From: Limonium bicolor
Taxonomy: Eukaryota; Streptophyta; Magnoliopsida; Caryophyllales; Plumbaginaceae
Direction: 5' to 3'
Assembly (NCBI GenBank): GCA_023374045.1
Contig: CM041779.1
Span: 310,001-374,000, forward strand
Length of the DNA: 64,000 bases
The first letter of the stretch is position 1; the number at the start of each line of letters is the position of its first letter. The notes under the pieces were generated by a model, which worked only from the letters and a program-made list of their open reading frames with translations, was not told the DNA's origin and searched no databases. This document shows, one piece after another, positions 51,199 to 62,909 of this stretch. The position numbers and the translations under genes are program-made.

Positions 51199-54100
51199 AT
51201 CCATTTCAAACAATCAAATAACTGATTATGTCCATTTTCTATCTTCTTAATCTTTCTAGTCATACTCATACGACCATACATTACCAATTCCTAAAATTCA
51301 TTTATTCATTACTACTCATACCATCAACTATTGCTCCATTAGCCTTATCATCAATTGTTACTTAATTACTTCCCACTACTTACCTAAGAAGTTCAAAGTT
51401 AGTCTCCAATTAGTTTTCCTATACCCAAATTGTTCACAAATAAAATCAATTTCCATCCTCAATCATTTACAAGAAAATCAAATCAACTCAAGTCACCTAG
51501 GGGACTCAATTCCCACTAGGCTCAACACCAGTTTCATACCAATTTATGCTCATCAAACTCTTCAAACATACTCATTTCCCAAGTCATTACCAATCGGGGT
51601 TCTCATTCCCCATGGAGTTTCTCTACTCCATTCACCTCAAATTTCTCACAATCAATACTTCCTCCCACCTCAAATCTCACAATCAACCTTAATCACATTA
51701 AGAATGGTTACATATGTTTATGTAACATAAGTGCCAATCATCACAACAAATACTTTTGCGCTATGCGCATTGTAGTTTACGCCCTATCACGTAAAACATA
51801 CATTCCGCTGTTTTCGCCCTACCCCCCTTAAAAAGGGATTACGCCCACGTAATCTACCATGTGTCAACATCGGACATAGGTGTAAGGCGTCTAGCCGTCA
51901 CGGAGTGGTTCGACTTCCATGCGGTCTATTATACAATGGTCTTTGGTCAGAGGGTATTAACCATATTATTGGTTAGTCCCTGCACCAAGAATTCTCATCG
52001 GAGTTGTTTAACTTTTAACCAGGTTCGGTTCTAGCCTTAGAGGCATCAAGGCTTTGATAATTATCCATTCATTCGCTAGGTGTATCAAACCTTTAGAATT
52101 TGGGCCCACTAGCTTCTGCTGCGCGACCCTGATAACTTAGAATTTGCCCTTCTCGTTATCCTTAATTTGTTATACATCATCCTTTTATCTCTTTATGTTG
52201 GGAATAAGATTTATCAATCAAGCGTGGTATTCTTCTACCGTACGCGAATTCAATGAGCTTCGGATTCTCTATCCAGCTCTTTAGGAATCTATATACATAC
52301 TGTTGTATATTTTCGTGGTTATGCACTTGATCCCTCTGACTTATTGTCGGTTGAGGTTGAGCCGCTACTTAGTTGTAATGCTTCCTCTAATGTCAGTAGC
52401 TTATGAATTATGACCTTGCATTTTCTATGCTTCGGTCCTTATGACTTCGTACATTTCCTTCTACCTATTGCCAGAATTGTCATCTTCCCAACTTTCTAGC
52501 TATCCCACTCAATCATTACTGTGCAAGTGCAATACCAAAACACTCAGTCCTACAGAGTGCAGAGGCGTAAACCCCTGGGCAGTAAATCTGTTGTGAGATT
52601 GCAATAGGAATGAATATTGCTTCCTTGTTACTCGGTCTGTCTACCATCTTTATTGATCAACTCCATAACATTGTGACTTATTCTCATATATTGGCCGCTT
52701 GCTGCGCACCATGTTCGTATTTATTTACGACATCGGTTTTCATGGCATCCGCTATTACCTTAGCTTCTGCTCATGTATCTCTACCATTTACACAATGGTT
52801 CACCATTTATTTGGTTGGTTATAGCATATGACATTCTTCCCTATTTTTGGGCTCCTTGAGCGTTATTTACTTATACTACATGTTTCCAACCTACTGTGTT
52901 TCTTCTGAACTGGTTACTCCTTGGTTTTCAACAATTGTTATAATAGCTTATTTCCACATTGCTTGGCAATACTGGCATGCTCAAAATTCACTACATTAGT
53001 AGTTCCGAAAGAGATATATTATCAGATATTCACTGATGGTATTCCCTTCTTGGCATCTATGTGTTCACTGCTCTTGCGGTCTCACATTAATGAGGGGTAT
53101 CCCTGCTCGTTGGTTGTTAAACAATCTTACTGGTGCCGTTCTTGGCAACTCTTCGTATGATTCACAATGGGTTTGCAACCGTTCGAATATGTATTGTAGT
53201 AGTTTCATGGCATAGCAGCCTTGTTGCCTAGAGCTCTGCTCATTATAGGCGGTTTACATATGATTACTTTTCCTATACCATTTAAATGGTTGGAGGTAAC
53301 ATTGGGTTCCTTGATAGGATCAGTGCATCACGCTTCCGTCCGTTGGATGCCCTTTATGTGTCTTGGTACTGATTGGTACCTTCCAATAACTCAGGGAATC
53401 CCTTGTGTAAGTGGGATCCCTTCGGTTTTTAACCGAGTCTTTGTTGTAATTCTTGTGTTTTTATCACGACATGTAGTCCTACACCCTTTAAGGATTGCCC
53501 TGGGTGTTGCTAAGTTATGCCATTACCTCTGGCTAACAAAAGAGTATGTTTGGTTTACTCCGCATCGCGGTTCGGATCTCAAATTGTCCCATTAAGGGTT
53601 ACAGCGTCTCCCGTTCTTAGGGTAGAACACTGGTGCTTTTCCTTATGTTTATAACCGGTTTGATGCCTCCTACAATAGTGAACGGTATCCTCCGGTACCT
53701 TAGATGATCACTATGGGTATTTCATTTTGCTCCTTGAACCTTTATATGTTCGTGGTAGGCGTTGCCTTACTGTGTTTAAACCGGGTATCCATTCCGGCTG
53801 TTTCATGCTTTTTGTTTCAAATTCTTGTGACATTTCCAATGTCTTTGGTCAATTACCAGTGCTTCTCGCACATTTTAGCTCTTAATCGTCCTCCTAGAAT
53901 GGATTCTTGACTCCTTTAGCTTGTAAGCTAATCTGGGGTCCTTCGATTATTTGAGGTACTCAACTGTTTCGGTTTGCATTTACCTTATGGTCCGTAGAAC
54001 GGAGCTGACTACTTCCCGTGTTTCGAACACTACATGTATACATACGTGGGGTACCTTATTGGTACGTTACCACTTACCTGACCAACTCACAAAAGGGTCT

Positions 54101-55503
54101 GTCAGGCCCACAAGCTCCTTCGGAGTGCAGTTGTCCCACATCCCGTATTTGGGTACACTCGTAGTGCTCGTCACACGCCTAGGTGAAGTATTCTATTGTC
54201 AACTCCTCTTGTATCACTATATGATACTCACCGTGATCCTTCTGGTTTGGTTTCAAAATATGAGGTTTTAAAAGAAAAGTTTTGTAGTTTTTGAAAGAAA
54301 AATTCCGGGTTTTGAAATAGAAATCTTGAGTCTGACAGAAATCCTTATGGCATTGCCATGTTCGAAGTCTTTGACCAAGTACAGCTTCCTGCTGACTGGT
54401 ATGTTCGTTAATATCATGGTCGGGCCGTTAGGCCTTTCCAAGGTTGATTCTGCAATTCCTTAGGATTAGTGATCCTTCATTTGCTTCCGTTGTCATGGTG
54501 GTACTTAGAAAGTACTTGTTAGTCATCTAGAGGTCTTCCAATTGTTTTGTTGTTGCTGCACTTGCCTTGGCAAGTGCGCGGGTACGTCGGTTTTTAGGTT
54601 AACAAACACCGGTTACGGTGCTGTTTCCATCCAAATTTGGTGATTTTATTGGGCCTTCCTGTGATCTTTTGATCTTGGTGATCAATCTCCTGAGTAGTCT
54701 CTCAATGTTCTTGACAAGGTTGTCGTTAATTCGGGTGCTTCCCGATCCTTGTGGTACTCCATGTACCTTGCTCCATGGCTTGTTCCCACATTTGGCGGTG
54801 GTTACCGAGGTTTGTTTAATCCCTAGGAACTACGTCGTAGTCCTGTTGGTGTGAGTTTCATGAATATCCTCATAGTTGTCTGCACTATGCTATTCGGGTA
54901 TTACCGCTCTTTTGGCGTTGTAGGTTTGGAGTTAATCCAACCTTGACTAATTCCATAGTCGGTTTGTATACCATAGTGGTATTATCAAGCGTTGCAATTC
55001 GTAGACTCTTTGTCTCGGGTTTTGTTACTCCGTCTTTTGCCTTATTGCGTGGCCATGCTTCCCTTCTTGTTGGCTGCACATGGTTCTCGCGACTGCGAAG
55101 CACGTCGCCCCATGGTGCCGCAAATTTCATTGTCCTTTAGTTAGGATTCCTCAATCTGTTGCCGTTTAGTGCGGTTATTATCGTTGAAACGGGAACCGTC
55201 TTCGGGATTTCCAGTTCTTGGGATCTACCGTATGACTGGTCCTTTCTCTTTACAAAGTTTGTTTACAGCTGCCAGATCGGGTTTTCCCGAGTATGAGAGG
55301 TCTTTCCATCTCCCTGGCGTTCTTTCCCCAACTTTAAAACGGGGGTTGCGGAGGGCGGGATTGGCTATGTAGGCATCCAGATCACACTGGAAGTTCCTAA
55401 CTAGCGTACCTCACAGCTAACACTCAACCCTTAGCCCTAAGTCTCTAATTCCTAACTCGGTATTTTCCTAAACTCGGTATTCAGACCATCAGAGCGATAC
55501 TTC

Positions 55504-55515
55504 GCTCTGATACCA
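55504..55515 (-). promoter_or_regulatory. Primer-binding site of element H (initiator tRNA-Met)
   Basis: On the minus strand TGGTATCAGAGC lies five bases after the 5' LTR end. It matches the 3' end of plant initiator tRNA-Met, the usual primer of this group. It overlaps a perfect inverted repeat, ATCAGAGCGA (55488-55497) and TCGCTCTGAT (55502-55511) with a 4-base loop, so most of the PBS can be hidden in a hairpin. Confidence 0.88.
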
Positions 55516-56369
55516 CTTTTTGTAACACCCCTACCGGTAATCACACCATTATCCTCTGACCTGTCTCATATATCAACTACAACGCAGCGGTAATTCCAAC
55601 TCAAACGGGGGTGAAACAATGCCGTTAGTCACCCACGTGACTAACTAGGCCAATCCAAACTCAATCACAACAATAATTACAATATCGGTCTGATGGGTCT
55701 TATACCGAGTACACTAACACAAACGCTACTTCCGATACTTAACCAATTCATAAACCAAATACAACCTTCAAATCCAATTTATACAAATACCATCTCCATT
55801 CAAAACTATACCGAGTATCTACAATTTCCCGAGTGCATCCATGACCTTGCGGGTCTTACATCCCACAATATACAAATACAATTGCTTTAACAACTACCCA
55901 TATCATTAACAACCCCGTCCTACTCTCGAACGGTGTCCGGCTTAGCTGTCGGATCTTACAGTGATCATATTCGCTTCGGGTACCTGCACACTAAAAACGT
56001 TCCCCCTAGGGGGTCAGCTTACGCTGAATATGACTTCCGCATACCCCGCGTACTAGCGAGGGTACGCCGACTAATTGGTCGAGAGCATGCGGTTCATTTT
56101 ATTTCAAACAGCATGCAAGACAACAATATATTATATTTGTATGTCAACACAATCACAGTTCAATATTGAACACAAACACTAAACACACAACAAGAGGTTA
56201 GTTTCGTTTGTTTTATGCTTAGGCTTCGAGGTTATACCTCACTATGCCTCAATTCATTCTACATTGTCACCCACTCATTCGGGTTACACTTACTCAAATT
56301 CTCCTACACTTAGTCTCAAACTCAATAATCAAATTGCAACTCAAGTTCAACTCAATACTCAATACTCAA

Positions 56370-56548
56370 GGTCTCAATCAATACTCAATGCACAAGGCAA
56401 CTCAATCAATACTCAATGTACAAGGCAACTCATCAATACTCAATGCACAAGGCAACTCAATCAATACTCAATGCACAAGGGCAACTCAATCAATACTCAA
56501 TGTACAAGGCAACTCAATCAATACTCAATTCACAAAGGCAACTCAATC
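56370..56548. repeat. 28-base minisatellite in the 5' LTR of H
   Basis: Six copies of the same unit as at 46884-47060, with a one-base deletion in the third copy and a one-base change in spacing. Confidence 0.9.
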
Positions 56549-57736
56549 CAACAAGCGCAAAGTTCACAATCACCAACCAAGGTTCGACCTCAATCAACTT
56601 CACAATGGGTTAGCCCAATCAGCATCCGGGTTAATCGGATGTCATTATCTCAATACTCAAGATCATCAACTCAAACAAGACCAAGTCCTCCTCAATCAAT
56701 TTTCCTTCTCTTTCCAATACTCAATGTTAAGTCGGTATGACCTCCGGGCAGGGATAAGGCTATCCCACCACCGGGCTCAAAGTTGGCTCACTTAACCAGG
56801 TTGCTACCCATTTAAGGGGTTTGGACCGTGGAAAAGATTATAGCCAGGAATCGGTTAACAATCTCTCTTGCAACCTCATCCTCACGCGTGGCCGAAACTA
56901 TATCGGACTCCTCAAATTCTCCCAAGTGCTCCAATCCAAATTCTCAAAGTTAGAATGTTAGTTGGTTAGGGAGTTAGTGAGAAGTCAACAACAATATTCA
57001 AACTTCCACAATCATACAACAATTCCATCAAGGTTACCATAACCAATCAAACCACACTTCACTTACAATCACAACCCTCCAATTCATCCACAACTCAACC
57101 AAGGCGTCACACTCTCGACTAGTGAGAAGAGCACATTAACGTCTAAGACATCATCCACAAACAAGGAATAATACCTTACACAACATGCAACAAGATATGC
57201 ATACGCCTATCCTTATCCATTCATTTCATGAATTATACAAACTAAATGTTCAAGGCAATATAGCAAGAACAAAATAGAACAAGCACAAGTAGGTGCATTA
57301 GAATCCGATTCGTGCATTTATCTTATTTAGGTGATCAAATAAGCACACAAATCGGGGTAACCAAGTTAGGATACAGGGCATGAAGAAATCATACCTTTCA
57401 CCGGGGTTAACTTTCCTAGATGTTCTTGCATTCCTCGGTTCACACTCGTTCCTTATGTCTTGCTCTTGAATCACTATTTACATGTCAAACGATTCAATAA
57501 ATATTTAAACACTACGGTAGGTGCATAATTGCTACTCCCGTACTTACCCCGTTATCCCGTTCTTTCGGTTTAACTTAATGTATTTAGACTCACAACTATC
57601 TCAATCACTTCCAACCTTTGTATATACTTCTTAGGACCTTTAAATATCATCAAACAACTCCTAAACAACTTATAAAACCAATACCATTCAAACCCCCATC
57701 ATTTAAAGCCTTAAAAACACTTCTTGTTGAATTATG

Positions 57737-57920
57737 GGGGTGGTCCGGGACCTGGTCCGGATCCTAGGTCCCGGACCAATACTGCTGCTAACTCTCGGCC
57801 ATATTTTCATAGGTGGTCCTGGACTTGGTCCTGGACTTAGTCCCGGACCAATTCCTGCATTTGCTCTCGGCATGTTTTTAAGGGGTGGTCCGTGACTTGG
57901 TGCATATCCTAGGTCCCCGG
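57737..57920. repeat. GGTCCGGGAC palindrome array in the 5' LTR of H
   Basis: Counterpart of 48248-48425 with one extra half-unit and several point changes. Confidence 0.88.
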
Positions 57921-60387
57921 ACCCTGCTAAAACCTGCTACAAGGTGATTTTTCACCCCTAATCAATCCATAAACCACCCTTAATCTTTTCCTAATCTTCC
58001 CACAAGTTTCTACACATTTTAACACCTCAAAACACTCCTTAAACCACCTCAAATCCTTGGTTAAATTCCTACTTCAATTCTTGTTCAAATCCAACAATTC
58101 AAGCCCTCACATTTTGCATTTGGCACTCCTTTGCATTTCTAACTTCTCCTTGCTAGTTTTTACATCTTACCAAGCCTACCAAATCCTTCAATGACCATAC
58201 CAATCCATTCCTAGATATACCCATTCTAAAACCCAAGTCCAACTCTCATTTCCTAAACCTTGCACACTTGCTCTTTTCTAGTTTTTCCCAAAGCATTCCA
58301 ACATTTATTTGCTACAGATTTTTACCTCCTTTCCTCTAGTTCTCCAAATGCCATTTCAAGGCTATCACTCAACTCTAAACAACACTACAAACACCTAAGT
58401 TCTCCAATACACGAAGTCATCTTTAAACACTTGTTTTTCTACCAAAATTTTTCCATAACCTCCCCCATAAACCTTACATGTCCAAACATCTCTTTTTCAC
58501 CATTTTCAATCCTAAACTAGCCTCACCTTGCAAGGGTCCTACCAGCACATAAGCTCAATTCAAAATTCACCAAACAACAATATAAACACAAATCTCACAA
58601 CATTTGGCTCCAAGGCCCTTAATTCACAACTCACCCCACAAATCTACTAATTCTCAACCAAACACACTATCACACATATTTTGGGTTCACTATTTTAAAT
58701 TAACCCTTCCCAATTCCTAAAGCAATTACAACAAGGTTTAAGGTAGATTTCTTACCTTAATTTACAAGTCTCTCCTTAATCCTCCTCTTGCTCCTCATCT
58801 TCTCAAATTTGGTCAAGTGGAGATGGAGTTGCCAAACTCCATCCCAACATTCAAGAAACACCAAAAATGCATTCCATTAATCAACTAAACCCTCAAGAAA
58901 TCCTAAATCAATGAAAGGGCTTAAAATACAAAGTTAGGGTTTTTACCTTTGGAGTGTTCAAGAGGGGTTTTCACCCATGAATCAAAGGGAAAAAACTCCA
59001 CCACCATTGGATAGTTGAATTGGAGCTCAAAAATCAAGAAGAAAACAAGGCATTACAAGAGGGTAAAAATCGGTCACCAAAGGAGAAGGAAGAAAAATGA
59101 GTTTTTCTTGAAGATTTTTACCTTAGGAGAGAGAGGAGACTCCAAGCTACCCATTGGTGCTATTTTCTCTTCAAATGGGGAAAACCCATGGAGATGAACT
59201 TCTTCATTTTTGGATTTTGAAAAGAGAGAAGTGTAGAGGAGGACGAGGGGAGTTCAAATATGTGATTTGTTTTGCATTTGGAGCTTGGAGAAAGCTTGGG
59301 CAAGCAAGGAAATGGCAAGAAGCCATGGGAGAAGAGGAAGAAATCGGCTGGAACCAGAGGGGAAAGAAAACGGTGAAGGAAGGAGAAAGAGAGGAAAGAG
59401 AAAAGGAAGGGAGAAATGAGGGAGGAGAGAGAGGGAAGTTACTTTTGTAACTTTTCCCCTTTTTGCTTTTCTTCTTCTTTATTTAATTAGCTAGCTAGTA
59501 ATAGAGAGGGCTGCTCACTTAATAAAAACCGGCCCACTTAAATGTTACAAGCTGGAGCGTTTTCGTCTTTTACAGAAAACGCTCGTTATTTTACCCGGTT
59601 TAGCACTATTCACTAACCGGGCCCGTTTTCCGGAATTTTCTCGTTTCTTTAATTTTAATGGCTATTAAGCTCCCATTAATGTTTATTTATAGTTATTTAA
59701 TGAACTATAATTTTTTACAGGTTCGTCTGGCCACTTAAAGTCACGTTTTCGGGTTTTCTCGAAAAACGTGCGCTAAAGCTTTATTAGCGTTTTTAATTCA
59801 TTATTTGGATCCGTTTTCATCGGGAATTATTCCCATATATTATTTAGGCATTACTAAGCCTTTTAAATCAATTTAATACCCTCTCTAAGGTCATTTTCTT
59901 CTTACGGTCGCTTAACGCTCAATTTAGCGTTTTTCGCTTTTTAAGCGTTTTTCTTATTTCTTTTGGATTTATTCTGTTTATCAAAATTCCTTAGGCACTA
60001 ATAGGCCATCAATACCGTATTAGAGTAATTTAATCACCCCAATTAAGTCCGGGGTATTTCAGTATGTATGAAGTAACGAGTAAAAGAGTAATCTCCACCC
60101 GATTAACCCGGGTGGACCAATGAAGCTAACAAGTATTGTATGTTGTGTATGTAATGTGTATGCGTAATTCGGGAAAAGGTAAGTATGTATTGGATGGTTT
60201 ATGTTGTACTTCTTGTATGCAATGAAGTGTATGTATGTGTGTATGCCTTGCGTAATGTATTGTAATATTGTGTATAAGAGCATGTATGCATGTATGTTTG
60301 TATGAAAATGAACTGCATGTATTCGACCAAGTGGTCGGCGTACCCTCACTAGTACGTGGGGTATGCGGTTATCATGCTCGGCGAAAG

Positions 60388-60421
60388 CTGACCCCTTCGG
60401 GGGACATTTTTTAGTGTGCAG
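60388..60421 (+). other. Conserved GC stem-loop plus T-run in LTR G
   Basis: GCTGACCCC-TTC-GGGGGACATTTTTTAG then TGTGCAGGTA. It is the same structure as at 3471-3497 in A1 despite different flanks; the loop has changed but the stem is kept. Confidence 0.5.
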
Positions 60422-60857
60422 GTACCCAAACGAATATGGTCAAGGAAGAGACCGGAGGCACACCCTTGTATTTAGAAGTAAGTAGCGTGTGAGGAACGGG
60501 TAGTAAGTAGCCTCTTAGTGAGAATGTATGCACTTGGAAGAAGCATTGTAATTGTACTGGAACCTAGTAAACTCGGTTATGTACTTTGTATTGTATGGAT
60601 TACGAAGGAGTAAAGTATTGAATGGAATCTTGTAGTATTCATTTGATGAATGGAGTATGTGTCGTGGAAGTGTAGTACTCGGGATTCCGGTCCATCAGAC
60701 CGATGCTGTAAGTAGAAGTAGTAGCCTTGTTAGTCACGTGGGTGACTAACGGCATTGTATCACCCACTGTATGTAAGTATGTATCCGCTGCGTGTATCTG
60801 ATGTGTAAGGAGATTGGACGGTAAGCATTGTATTAATGGTAGGGGTGTTACAGCTAC

Positions 60858-62747
60858 CACATTGGCCTTACCCTCCTTATATTGCAGATTAATGTTGTAG
60901 TCATTTAGAAATTCAACCCACCTTCTTTGTCTCATGTTCAACTCCTTCTGAGTGAACAAGTACTTTAAACTCTTGTGGTCAGAATAAATCGTCACACTTA
61001 CCCCATACAAGTGATGTCGCCATATCTTCAATGCGAAGACTATGGCACCCAATTCTAAGTCGTGGGTAGGGTAGTTCTCTTCATGCTTCTTCAGCTGTCG
61101 GGAGGCGTATGCTACGACCTTCCCGTGTTGCATCAACACACAACCCATACCTCTGCCTGATGCGTCGCAATAGACCTCAAAACCATCTGGACCGTCTGGT
61201 AATGTCAGGACTGGTGCAGATGTCAGAGCATCCTTGAGACTTTGGAAGGAACTCTCACAGTCGACTGTCCACTCGAATGGTGCATCCTTCTTCATCAAGG
61301 AAGTCATCGGCTTCGAGACACTGGAGATGTCCTTCACAAACCTCCTATAATAACCTGCTAGACCAAGGAAGCTCCTGATATCGGTAACTGTCTTCGGCCT
61401 AGGCCAGGTGCGCACTGCATCTATCTTTGCCGGATCAACAGCGATCCCGGCCTCAGAAATCACATGACCAAGAAAGGATACTTGGTTCAACCAAAACTCA
61501 CACTTCGAAAATTTAGCATACAACTGATTCTTTCTCAATGTTTGCAACACACTTCTCAGGTGGCTTTCGTGCTCACCTCTCGATTTCGAGTATACAAGTA
61601 TATTGTCGATGAAGACTACCACTGACTTGTCCAACTGATCTTGGAACAAGCGGTTAATTAAGTCCATGAACTTGGCTGGTGCATTGGATAAACCAAACGG
61701 CATAACCGTAAACTCATAATGTCCATACCTTGTTCTGAATGCTGTCTTCTCAATATCACTATTACGGATGGCAATCTGATGGTATCCGGATCGTAGATCT
61801 ATCTTGGAGAATACTGATGCTCCCCTCAACTGATCAAATAGGTCGTCGATGCGTGGTAAAGGGTAACGGTTCTTTACCGTAACTGCATTCAGTTCTCGAT
61901 AGTCAATACACAAGCGGAGGCTACCGTCCTTTTTCTTCACGAAGAGGACCGGCGCTCCCCATGGTGAAACACTCGGGCGGATAAATCCCTTGTCGAGTAG
62001 GTCTCTCAGCTGCTCCTTGAGCTCTGTCATCTCTGCTGGAGCCATACGATAGGGCGCCTTCGCAATTGGTCCGGTGCCCGAAGCCAAATCAATCTCAAAC
62101 TCCACATCCCGTGTTGGCGGCATGCCCGTCAGTTCCTTAGGAAATACATCAGGAAACTCTAACACTACCGGCACATCAGGACTAAACTCTGGGTCTGTTT
62201 CTATGTCCTGGACATAGCAGAGGTATACATCACTCCCTCGTCGTAGTTCACGACACATAGCCATGGCGGTGATGATCTGAGTCGAAGGCTCCCTGGGCCT
62301 CTGGCGGAAAGATATAGTAACCCCAGATGGACTCCGAAGAAGCAGGCGATGCTCGGCACACAGGATTCTGCCCTTGTACCGCTCCAACCAGTTCATCCCG
62401 ACAATTACATCAAAACCAAGTCCGTCGAACTCTATCAGGTCGATCGGGAACTCTTCATCTCGGATTCTTACAACAACACCTCGGTGGTAGCGGGTACACT
62501 TGATCCGCTCTTTCGACGGGAGAGTGACTAGGAAGTCTGGCATCTCATCACCGTCTAACCCCAGCCTCTTCGCAATGGATAGCGAAATAAAAGTATGTGA
62601 GGCTCCGGAGTCGAACAAGATCGAAGCGTCCACGCCATTGACTGGAAAGGTACCGGTGAGGATTGTGCCGCTCTTGCCGGCTTCTGCCTCATTGCAGACA
62701 CTCAGTATACCTCCCGTTCCGAGAGCACAGCCTAATTCATTGGCAAA
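60858..62747 (-). CDS. pol: Pol polyprotein, 5' part: protease, reverse transcriptase, RNase H (element E)
   Basis: The open frame follows a TAG at 62748-62750 and is uninterrupted for 630 codons until LTR G cuts it after KANVVA. Protease: [11 protein letters not shown], with the catalytic DSG at about residues 46-48. Reverse transcriptase: [42 protein letters not shown]; its active site reads FIDN (61602-61613) instead of FIDD, so the second catalytic Asp has become Asn, and this copy is probably inactive. RNase [17 protein letters not shown] and YSDHKSL supply three acidic residues; the fourth (ADALSRR) is on the far side of LTR G at 42665. There is no Met before the protease, so the frame must be joined to upstream sequence by splicing or recoding. 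The 41160-42665 segment is the continuation. Confidence 0.93.
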
Positions 62748-62909
62748 CTAATAAGTATTGGGTAACAACACGGTTGGTATACTTCAAACAACTCCACTTT
62801 ATTCATTAACACACTCTTTTTACAACATTCGTTGGCTTATACTGTCGCCATAATTAACACTTACAACATTCTTAACATGCACTCAACACATCACATAATT
62901 ATACAAGGC
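62748..62909 (-). other. Spacer between the AlkB-like ORF and pol
   Basis: AT-rich, with stops in all frames. Its 3' end on the minus strand reads TTGTTACCCAATACTTATTAG directly before pol frame residues FANELG, a plausible splice acceptor. That would let a gag-to-pol mRNA skip the AlkB ORF. No matching donor is certain. Confidence 0.4.

Larger units (their letters stand above)
50564..55520 (-). mobile_element. Internal region of element H, non-coding
   Basis: About 5 kb with stop codons in every frame and no recognisable gag, protease, RT, integrase or AlkB remnant. Blocks conserved with F: 51070-51198 (contains the near-palindrome CTTGATCTGATCAGGATCAAG core) and 52500-52580. A second polypurine-like motif is at 51821-51838. 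Blocks conserved with D: around 54060-54170. Conservation without coding suggests RNA signals such as packaging or dimerisation sites. The many short frames (52610-55372) are not shared among the elements. Confidence 0.7.
46029..60061 (-). mobile_element. Element H: intact coding-free LTR retrotransposon (LARD-like), 14.0 kb
   Basis: Two near-identical LTRs (46029-50563 and 55521-60061, about 4.54 kb each) flank a 4.96 kb internal region. The target duplication is perfect: GTATG at 46024-46028 and 60062-60066. The polypurine tract lies at 50564-50579 and a PBS at 55504-55515, so it is a minus-strand element with 5' LTR on the right. No gag or pol frame exists. Its architecture (LTRs over 4 kb, conserved non-coding interior) fits the large retrotransposon derivative class, mobilised by proteins of another element. 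Confidence 0.92.
55521..60061 (-). repeat. 5' LTR of element H
   Basis: Near-identical twin of 46029-50563; it carries the same minisatellite (56370-56548, six copies), stem-loop (56001-56017) and palindrome array (57737-57920). High identity indicates a recent insertion relative to E, F and G. Confidence 0.93.
42666..60852 (+). mobile_element. Solo LTR G, interrupted by element H, inserted in pol of E
   Basis: It starts TGAAATACCCCGAAC at 42666 and ends GGGGTGTTACA at 60852. GCTAC stands at 42661-42665 and again at 60853-60857, a perfect target duplication. Removing H leaves 42666-46028 and 60067-60852, about 4.15 kb, a solo LTR in plus orientation. It is a relative of LTRs C and H (shared 'aaaacgtg', 'gctttaacgcacg' block near 42950). 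The frame at 43206-43844 (212 codons) is in the pyrimidine-rich leader region and shows no domain. Frames at 60059-60349 are likewise chance. Confidence 0.92.

Noticed and set aside
50564..55372. Many short plus-strand frames, possible genes of element H
   Set aside because: None exceeds about 140 codons, none shows a known motif, and none is shared with elements F or D.
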